DNA from: an uncultured Clostridia bacterium
GTDB lineage: Bacteria; Bacillota; Clostridia; TANB77; CAG-508
Assembly: GCA_948678575.1 (NCBI GenBank)
Contig: CAPPGO010000001.1
Span: 186,001 to 250,000 of the forward strand
Direction of reading: 5' to 3'
Length of the DNA stretch: 64,000 bases
Numbering within the stretch: position 1 is the first letter of the stretch; the number at the start of each line of letters is the position of its first letter. This document shows, in pieces, positions 45,901 through 54,500 of this stretch. Under the pieces are notes generated by a model. The model searched no databases, was not told the origin of the DNA, and worked only from the letters and a program-made list of their open reading frames with translations. Position numbers and translations under genes: made by a program.

Positions 45901-48104
45901 GAATAGTAAATTGGTAATTGTGTTAATCCACCATCTACATAACTTGTATATTCAGCGTTTGTATATTTTAATACAAATTGACTTTCAGTTGCTGGTGCAT
46001 ATAAGTCTACTTTTATATTAGTATTTAATACTATGTTAGTACCATTGTTAAGTACACCTGTACTTATTGAATTTTGTGTTCCATCAACTGTAACTTTAAT
46101 ATATTTTGCACCCTCAATATCATATACTTCAATATTAGAAATCTCTAATCCTTCACCATACATGATACTGCTATCTGTAACTTCTACATCTGTTACATAA
46201 TCTGGCATTCTAATTTCAAATTCTGAATGTCCATAAACATCTGATTCATCAGTGTTGTTGTTTAATTCTAATCTTAATTCTACATCTTCATTTGGTGTAA
46301 GTGTTGATAAGTTATCTCTATCCATTACTAATGTAGCTTTTGTTGTTACATCATTTAATATAACTTTATTTTCTGTTTCTCCAATAATTGCTAAATCATC
46401 TACATAAGTATATTTAGCTTTTCCTACTGTTTTTGAAACTAATTCTTTAAATATTTTGTATTCTTCTTTTGAATACATACTATTTGAACTTTCTTTTATA
46501 TTAGAAATGATTAAGTTTCCTTGTGCAATTGCTTTGCTTGTTTCAATTACAACTCTTGAATTTTTTGAAATAAAATCAAATACGAAATCTCCATCATCAT
46601 TTACTTCATAATTATTATCAAATTTTACTAATTCATTTCCATCTATATCTTTAATTGTAACACTTCCATCTTCTCCTAAAAGATTTATCATGTTATCTTT
46701 ATTTATTTTAATTTGTTTGTAATAAACATCGTCAGCAGAAAATACATTTCCATTTTCTGATACATAATAATTTTCTAAATCTTCTACAACAATTCCTTCT
46801 ACTATTTCTGAGTATGAAATATTTATTGTTGTTTTAGAATTATATTCAACTTGATATCTATCACTTGAATTATAATTTACATAAGTATAAGCTTTGCTTA
46901 CGTTTTCTGTTTCATTATTTATATTATAAGATACTATGTCACCAGTCTCTTCATTTAATTCAAAATTGAATTCTTCTTCGTTTGTTACTTTATTAATATA
47001 ATCAGCATCTGATACACCACTAAATGTTGTAACTTCACTGTTTATTTTTGTATTTACATTAACTTCTTCTACTGTATCTAAATCTTCATAGGTATATGTA
47101 ATTACATAAGTGTCCATTCCAGATTTTGAATAAAATCTTTCTTCTTCACTAACTTCTGCTTCACCATCTATAAGGTTATCATTTTCACCTGCATTTGAAA
47201 CTTCTACTAATTCTTTTTCATTTGCTACTGAAATTGTTAACATATTTGTTTCTGCATCATATCCCCAGTTTCCAGTTCCGAACTCAACTTTCTCATCTGA
47301 TTTGCCATTTGTTCCAGCAGTTGAAGTTGCTAATACTTGCATACTTGTTGCTTGAACTCCATTTATTTTTGGAGCTTCAATCTTTACAATTGAATTTCTA
47401 ACTGGTAGAGAATTTCCTTCAACAGTATTATCTACATTAACAACAGTTTGAAGAATAACACCTGTTTTATCTCCATCACCGTATTTTATATATTTTGTTA
47501 CTTCACTAGAAGTTTTTACTTCTCTATCATCTTTCCAAAAAACATTTATATCAACTTCTTTTAAAAGTTCAGTTTCTTCACCTTCATCATCTACATAGAT
47601 TCCTGTGAAAACAACTTGACTATCTCTATAAAGTTTTTCGTCATTTACATATTCCTCATTTTGATATTCAATTGGAATATTTAATACAACTTCTGAGTTA
47701 TAATCAACTTGCTTTAAAGAAATAACGTCATCTTCAACATTTTGTATTGTTTCTGTTTCTTCAAACTCTCCTTTTAACTTGAAGTTTAACTTTTCGTCTT
47801 CTTCTTTTGGTTTGATAGCTATTTTTGCATCTTTCAAATATCCACTATCTTTTACATTCAAATCCAAAGTAATAGCTAATTCTTCTGCATTTACATCACT
47901 AATAACCGAATAAGATTTGTCTTCTTCGGTTCCAAAATAAGCATCAAATTCAACTTGTTTATGGCCTGTTGATGATTCTTCACCAAACCATGTTTCAAAT
48001 ATTGATGTTGCTAATGCCTCAGTAGTGAAAGCAAAATTAGCAAAAGTCAATGTGAATACAAGAATTCCTGCTAAAACTTTTTGTGACATTTTGTTTTTTA
48101 GCAT
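42999..48104 (-). CDS. Giant surface protein A1: DUF11/SdrD-like repeats, TVKTG-type C-terminal anchor
   Basis: 1701 residues. Signal peptide 1-33 (EALATS). The N-terminal 600 residues are a series of beta-rich modules without recognised names. Repeats of DUF11/CARDB type follow (EYEEMTYKVEVKNTGKTSAQN, ENREVKYDITATNLSNEDL, EGETIEYVFTIKNEGSFEAQD), then an SdrD-B-like module near 1368 (GNAWLDEDKDGMRAENEQKM) and a final DUF11-like module. The end is ITVKTGE, a membrane helix and KKRKAGV. Homologous along much of its length to the 1930-residue protein. AGGAGG site; sigma-A-like promoter at 48164-48191; shared upstream element at 48243. Stop is one base before the B1 ATG, so the pair is made together. 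Confidence 0.85.
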   Translation of the reverse strand: MLKNKMSQKVLAGILVFTLTFANFAFTTEALATSIFETWFGEESSTGHKQVEFDAYFGTEEDKSYSVISDVNAEELAITLDLNVKDSGYLKDAKIAIKPKEEDEKLNFKLKGEFEETETIQNVEDDVISLKQVDYNSEVVLNIPIEYQNEEYVNDEKLYRDSQVVFTGIYVDDEGEETELLKEVDINVFWKDDREVKTSSEVTKYIKYGDGDKTGVILQTVVNVDNTVEGNSLPVRNSIVKIEAPKINGVQATSMQVLATSTAGTNGKSDEKVEFGTGNWGYDAETNMLTISVANEKELVEVSNAGENDNLIDGEAEVSEEERFYSKSGMDTYVITYTYEDLDTVEEVNVNTKINSEVTTFSGVSDADYINKVTNEEEFNFELNEETGDIVSYNINNETENVSKAYTYVNYNSSDRYQVEYNSKTTINISYSEIVEGIVVEDLENYYVSENGNVFSADDVYYKQIKINKDNMINLLGEDGSVTIKDIDGNELVKFDNNYEVNDDGDFVFDFISKNSRVVIETSKAIAQGNLIISNIKESSNSMYSKEEYKIFKELVSKTVGKAKYTYVDDLAIIGETENKVILNDVTTKATLVMDRDNLSTLTPNEDVELRLELNNNTDESDVYGHSEFEIRMPDYVTDVEVTDSSIMYGEGLEISNIEVYDIEGAKYIKVTVDGTQNSISTGVLNNGTNIVLNTNIKVDLYAPATESQFVLKYTNAEYTSYVDGGLTQLPIYYSAPTGLVTVNSTSNFDFAGTVLTSIKQGEKEAEIAKNDVEKVATMEIIVMNNNNNIVSDLSILGRIPFKGVKDIKTGEDLGTTIDTTLVSRIVADEKNNTNFTIYYSENGEATKDLNDSSNGWTTEVENFDNIKSYLIVPTDSNYQMLVAEVLRFTYEYKIPADLKLNESIYGTFLAYYKNHTDVATVDEESKADKIGLSTGEGPELSIKLSSDVETSIKEYEEMTYKVEVKNTGKTSAQNVKITIPVDNGFVIEDIPVEEGITSSSENGIIEFTIPTLGVDEVKELRFVLSARAGEEKDVSITATATADDLEEPVVSEPVNIAIEKTVLKVEIGHNFTEENTTIAENREVKYDITATNLSNEDLQNAVIEFKLPDEVSYKEGFLLEASSTPTTGKNGAVVNYDDSTRTVTVNVGTLKSKTTAQAQIFVITKELDNGSTYKVVTVTANAKADGVDAVTSNEISLGIGRPSLVFTQTTNTTDTYVTEGETIEYVFTIKNEGSFEAQDVSLIDYVPEGLLAKSITYGINGRESTKRVSGSTEPTITVSIPVDTELKATVKAIAKNLDGAAEATVTNKGSIQTKTMESPMLSNEITHIIEADPNYSNQVVEEAVQNTGATSNSSSASNSNIVKTYKITGNAWLDEDKDGMRAENEQKMSGITARLVNADTGTVVKSITTDSKGAYTFAGVANGNYLVIFDYDTVKYTVTTYQKAGVEANVNSDAITTKIEQDGRQRNAAVTDRITIADSSVSNMDIGFVYADTFDLSLETSITKMTVQNKAGTDSVQFDNVTLAQMPIAAKYLSSSTTYIEYSIKVSNVGEIAGNIKRIIDYIPAGMTFNSTLNPDWYTGTDGNLYTSALADVELKPGETREIKLVLTKQMTEENTSGIVNNIAEIAEDYNIYGVSDINSTPMNKAQGENDMGSADAIITVKTGEVFIYISVIITSVILGSIVIFIAYTQIILKKRKAGV

Positions 48105-48163
48105 AAATTCATCCTCCTAACAAACTTTTTGACATAGTATGACTCTATTATCATATATACTAT

Positions 48164-48191
48164 ATTTTACTACACTTAAAGTTCAAGTCAA
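48164..48191 (-). promoter_or_regulatory. Promoter candidate for the A1/B1 surface module
   Basis: Minus strand: TTGACT (48186-48191), 16-nt spacer, TAAAAT (48164-48169), about 60 bp upstream of the A1 ATG and 50 bp downstream of the shared element. Confidence 0.55.
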
Positions 48192-48242
48192 TAGCTTAAA
48201 CCTTTGTGTTTCATAACTTTTACAAACATTCCCTTAAAGTAT

Positions 48243-48300
48243 TTACGGAAACTAACTTCATAAAAATTATATGTTAAAATATAAAATTTTTATTACATTT
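48243..48300 (-). promoter_or_regulatory. Shared surface-gene upstream element, copy 2
   Basis: Plus-strand reading: TTACGGAA (48243-48250), 32 nt, AAAATTTTTATTACATTT (48283-48300). It matches copies 1 and 3 in both halves and in spacing. Confidence 0.6.
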
Positions 48301-48477
48301 AATTTCGTTAAAAATGGCTTATTTGTAAAAGCCTACTCAATATTTATTATACCAATTTATGTAAAGTTTTTCAACCTTTTTTGTGGTTTTTTAATATTTT
48401 TTTGATTTTTTTTGGCTATTTTAGGGAACTTAGCAACTTTTTTTGTCTGATTGAACATTTTTTGTGTTTTTTAGACA

Positions 48478-48513
48478 AAAAACGACCCACAAATTTTTTA
48501 CAATTTGTGGATC
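48478..48513 (-). terminator. Terminator of the upstream giant surface module
   Basis: 12-bp stem (48502-48513 with 48484-48495, one G-U pair), loop of six, then GUUUUUUGU. It lies 14 bp after the stop of the 2722-residue gene. Confidence 0.85.
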
Positions 48514-48527
48514 ATTTTTATAAGAAT

Positions 48528-51500
48528 TTATTTAATTCTTCTCTTATGATAAAGTGTTATTCCGACTGTAACTGCTACGCATGCAAGCGCTACAACAATT
48601 ATTACAACTACTGTATAACTTGCTCCCTTAACTACATCTCTTACTACTCTATTAATTCTGTTTAAACCTGTTGGTGGAGTTAATGTTACTTTTTCAACGG
48701 AAGCCGTATCACTTTCTGTTCTACCTTCGTGGAATTCTGGACTTTCATTTGATATTTCTTCTATTTTTGCATTACCTATTGTTGTTGCTAAGTTTGTAAC
48801 CCTACCAGTTACTGATGAGTATTGTATAATTTCAGCTATGTTTTCATAAGTCATATCATCTGTCTTATCTTCTGGTGAAAGTACTTTTGATGTTGCTAAT
48901 GATATAATACCTATACTTTCATTACTGTCTGCATATCTTGGGAATAAGAATCTACTAAATTTCTTATTAACTGTTGTGTCTTGATCTGCTGGTAAGTCAT
49001 CTCTTACCCTATCATCTAATGACAATGCCAAGTTGCTTCTTTCTGCTGTATCATATGCTCTTCCATCTGCATCTACTAATTTATAATCTTCTGTTGTTGT
49101 ATTATCTGTTACTGGTTTTCCATTTGAATCATAATATGTATATGTAAATTTATTAAGCATATTTGCATCATATAATTCTTTTGTTGTTGTTGTCTTCCAT
49201 AAGTTGTTTTCGCCTCTATTTTCATCATTGTTAAATACTAAATCATTATCTACATAATCTAATATTTTATCTATTTTTAATTCTGCAATTACTTCCATAG
49301 CATCATTTATTTTACCTGTATAATATGTTGATCCTAAATATCTTCCATAGTATCCCGTTGTACCACTATGTGGATTTCCTGCATTTGGTGCCTTTTGAAT
49401 GTCTGCTATTTCAACTACTTTATCATTATTAGCTAATAAGTCTTTAACTTTAACTCTGTAAAGTATATCTTTATTAGTTAAATCTTTCTTAATATTGCCA
49501 CCTTCTAATTCATAACGATAATATTCACTAAACATTGCATTTCTTGCTGTTAAAGCTGGTGAATAATTATGATTTATGAATGTTGGTTTATTATTAATAT
49601 CGCTTACTTGGTAAGTAACTTCATCATATACTTGATTTTGTGTTCCGCCAAGTTTTGCATATTTTTCAGTTTCTGTATTTTCTTTAAATCTTAAATCTGA
49701 AAGATTTGAAGAAACCCTATCAACTTCACTTATGTTTGTTCCAGTGAATAGATATTTAACTTTAATTGTTGCACCTTGCAATATATTGTCATCAAGAACA
49801 ATATATGCAAAACCTTGTGTAGCTTTTACTAAATATTTTCCACTACCTCTTGGATATTCTTCTAATGCTTGCATTCCATTGCTATCTTTTTCATATTCAT
49901 TTGGTAAGTATTGAACATTTTGTAATCCTACTGATTTATTTACATTTAATTCTGTTCCTGCAACAGCTATTACATAAGTTCCATCATTATTCTTTTGTGC
50001 TTCTCCTATATTTCCTCCGCCAGTTGCTACTGCATTTTCAATATCACTATTGCTTCCATTAGGATCTACTTTTATAGTATTTCCCTCAGCATCAGTTATG
50101 AATGTTGTTGCACCTGTTACAAAATCTGTATTTCTTACTACACCATAGTATTCATCAAAAATTGCGTCTACTAATGGTTCAGAAGAATTTGCATTATTTG
50201 TATCAGAAGTTAATATAGTAATATTTGAAATATATTTATTCAATGCCAATTGTTGTTCTGGTCTATATTGTAAACCAAAATCTATATTAGCAATATTGAA
50301 TCTTGCTTCTGTAATTGTTTCAGTAACTTTCTTATTATATTCTTTATATGTTAATATTGTTACTTTTCTTATTTCTTTTTCAGTTCTTACTAAGAAGTCA
50401 GTAGTTTCAGAATTCATATATGTTTGTCCTAATAATGCTATTTTATCTGATGAATATTTACCTTTTAGTATTTCATTCTTTTGGTTTGTTACTGTCTCTG
50501 AGTATCCAATTACTTCAAGTCTTCTAATTTCATCATCTTTTGCATCTGATTGTCCTGCTTTTTCAAGAATTTCTAATTTAACATCTCCTGGTGTCTTATC
50601 TCCATTTGCTTGTGCATTTTCTGCATAAACACTTTCGTTTGGTTGATATGTTGTAGATTTATAATCTTGACCATTAAATATGAATCTTTCTTCTGATAAA
50701 GCATTAATATCTTCATCAGCTTCTTTATCTCCATAAGTAAATCTTACTATATATTCACCTGGAATATATCCATTAAACATATATGTACCATCTGCTGCTG
50801 TTCTTGTCTTCATTACAGAAGCATCTTCACCAGTTTCACCGTTTACATAGATTGTATCTTCGTAAACTCTTTCTACTCCTGCGTTTTCTGGATCTGGCAT
50901 TTTAATAACTTCTATTAATTGTGCTTTTACATCTTTTGCTGAGAAGTCATTTTCCTCTTTGTTACTTCCATCTGATTGTTCAAACGCTTTATTCTTTCTA
51001 GCATCTTCTAATGCTGATACTCCATCACCATATTTACCATTACCAATATATTGTGTACCATCTTCATCTGTTGCTGTTTCACTTCTTGCATCATCCCATA
51101 CATAACCTTTTAATGTTCTTTGAACATTATATTTGTATTTGTATTCTGGATCCTCACCTTGTGGTGGTGGTGTGTCTGGTGGTGGTGGTGAAGGAACTTT
51201 TAATAAAATTCCTGTTTTAAATGTATCATCTTCAAAGAATTTTAAATACTCTGAACTATCAACATTTGATACTGATTCATAAGTTTCTCCAAAGTTATTT
51301 GGATTAGAATCTTTATCTATTAAACTTGCTGATTTATAATTTTCTCCATCTTTATAGTATGTAGAATAACTACTAATTTCAGCAACATTTTCCTTTATAC
51401 CTAAGATTGTTTCAATTTCTTTAATGTCAGGATTTTCAAGCTCTTTTTCAACAACAAATGTTATTAAAATATCCATGCTTTCGCCTTCTGCTAACATAAA

Positions 51501-54500
51501 TTCACTAGCTTTAATTCCTTGACCTGTAAGAACATTAGTACTTGTATTTTCTACTGCTGGTCTTATGTATAAAGTATCATACAATTTCATCCCACCATCT
51601 TGTAATGTTCTTTCAGCATTATATGCTGATTCTTTTGTTAATGTAACTGGTTTTTCTTGACCATTACCCATTACAGCTTTTGCAGATAACACTTTAATTT
51701 CTTTATTTACTAAATAATCATGTGCATCTTTTTCTTTAACATTAAATCCTCTGATGCTTCCATCATTGTTAAATGTTAAATCTACAAAGTCTGTGTCATA
51801 ATATTCAACGATTTCATTAATGCCTGTATAAACTTTTATGTCTTTTCCTTCTGATTTATGTGGTTCGTCATCTGTAATACTGTTATTTGTAACTTTAATT
51901 CTGAAAGTTATTTCAGTATTAAGTTCACTTTCTCTACCAACAGAGTTATCTAACAATATACTTGCTCCACCATCTACTGCATTAGCATTAAAGTCTCTAT
52001 CTGGTGATCCTTTATATGCTCTTACAGTGTCTATATGGTATTGAGAAATTCTATAATTATAATCTTCTAAATAATATTCAAAAGAATATAATTTTCTGTT
52101 GCTTTCAATTCCAGATGTATCATCTTTGTAGCCTGTCATATAGAATTCACTATTATACTCATCTGTTGAATGTTCCTTATCAATTGCTTTTGCTGCATTT
52201 CTGCTTTCATCAGCAAATACTTCACCTACTTTTGATGTAAATTTATTTTGGTTATATTCATAAGTCATTTCTTCACCGTTTATTGTTGTTTTCAACTCAT
52301 AAACGTCTTGTGTAATGTCTAAATCTACATCTTCTCTTTCCTCTAAACCTAAGTTAATGTATTTTAAGTATTCTGTTTCTGGTTTATAATCAGAGCTTGT
52401 TTGTTTTAATAACCATAATAATTTTGTATTTGCAATACTTGAATTTGAAGGTACATTTATAAAGCTTCGTGCTGTAATTTTTCTATCTTTGTTTACTCTA
52501 ATGTATGATTCATGATTTGATTTTTCATATTCTAATGCATTTTCCTCTGTTAAATCACCATTATACGCTTTATTAAATGCTACAATTTCATAATGTTTGT
52601 TGAATTCTTCTCTTACGTCTGTAAATTCGTAAGCATTTGAATCACGTTTATATTTGTCATCAATTTCACCTTCAACACCTATGTTTTTATTATCTGAATA
52701 GATTTCAGTAGATTTATATACTAATCCATCATATTCATATTCAACATAGTAATTGATTAATTCACTTAATTCTGTATAATTTTTATTTGGATCTTTATTT
52801 GTTGCCTTATCAACTCTTTGTTCACTTTCTGTTACTCCGCTTCCATCAGCTTTGTATGCTCCTGCATAATATGTAGAGCCATCTTCTAATCTACTGAATG
52901 TAAATAATCCATTGCCATCTGTTTTTGTTGTTCTTACTAGTGTGCCATCATCTTTGTATAATTTTACAACTATACCTTTCATAGCAAATTCTTTACCTGT
53001 TGTATCGTCTATATGTGTACTTGGATTTGTTTCAACATCGATAGCATTTCCATTAACTTCAAGATTTCCGTTTCCGTTTTGTCCCATATATCCGTCTTTA
53101 TCTCTATCTAGCCATACTTTACCAGCAATTACTAAATCTTTAAGTTTTACATATTCTTTTGATACTTGTTGATCTGCTATATTTTCGTTATATTCATCAT
53201 TTTTAACTTCTCTTGTAAATTCATCATGGTTAATATCAGTTAAAGTTCTTATTGTTCCTGTATTTTCTAAGCTATATAAGTACATATTTGTTTTTGTAAC
53301 TTTTACTGTTATTTCATAAATGATGTAATCTGTTGGGTCTAATATTAAGCATTCGCTTCCATATTTATTACCCATTTCAAATGTATGTGTATTATTTCCA
53401 ATGTCCTCATGTGTTACAGGTACATTTGCAAATTTAACACTACCATCTGCTTTATATACATTAACTGCAACGCCTTGATATTCTAATCCTGCGTCCATAG
53501 CATCTTGTATTTTTGTAGGTCTTACCTGTGTTGCTCTCTTAATAGCTGATGTCATTGAACCACCAACTGTTTTTGCATCATTTGTTAATCTTATAGAATA
53601 GATTATTGTCTCATTTTTCTCTGCTTGTAATGGTGCATTTTTCTTTTGTTCTTCTGTCATTTCATATCTGTCTGAAAGTGTATTTGTTTCATTTGTAAAG
53701 TCATTACTGTTATTGAAGTCTGTCATTTCGTGTTTATAATCACTAATGTATTTATCAAGTGTTAATTCATAATCATTGATTATATAGAAATCGCTTGTTA
53801 TTAAATTATCACCTGGTGCATTATTTTTAATTACACAATACTTGTCATTTACATTACTTGATTTTCCTGGACCTCTATTTATGTTTTTAATCTTTTTATC
53901 AAGTTTTGCATTGTTTTCTTCTATTACACCTTTTTGATGTTCTTCAACAACTAATGTTATTGTTATTGTTCTTGTGCCTCCTGCTGGAATCATTAAATTA
54001 TCTATTTTAATTTTTCCACCACTCATACTTGCCTCGGGAGCACTAATAGTATGAGAATCATTACCAGTTATACCAGTATTTTCTACTTCTATTTTCAATC
54101 TTGAAAATTTATTTGGTAATTTATCTTCTATATTTACATAAACTTTATCTGGTTCCCAATATGGTTTTCCATCTCTTGTTGAACCTTGAATATCGAATCT
54201 ACTTCCCGTAGAATCCATTGTATTATATGCAATAATCTTGTACGTAACTACATCTCCATATTCTGCATAAACTGGATTTGCTTTTTTCTGAGCTTCTGTT
54301 GTTCCATTTTTTGCAGATCTTTCATCTGATGCTGGCATTGTTGTGTCTAAACTTGTTGGAACAATATGTTCTTTATCATGCTCAACATCATAAATGTATT
54401 TTTCAAAACCTACATTAAATTCTTTTATTTCATAAGTGTCTGAATCCCAATCTCTCAATTCTTTTGGATTAGTTGAATCATTTTTATCGCCTCTTACATT

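Larger units (their letters stand above)
48105..48527 (-). other. Intergenic region between the two giant modules
   Basis: 423 bp without a gene. It holds, in minus-strand order: the terminator of the upstream module (48484-48513), about 180 bp of very AT-rich DNA, the shared bipartite element (48243-48300), the A1 promoter (48164-48191) and the A1 ribosome site. Confidence 0.8.
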
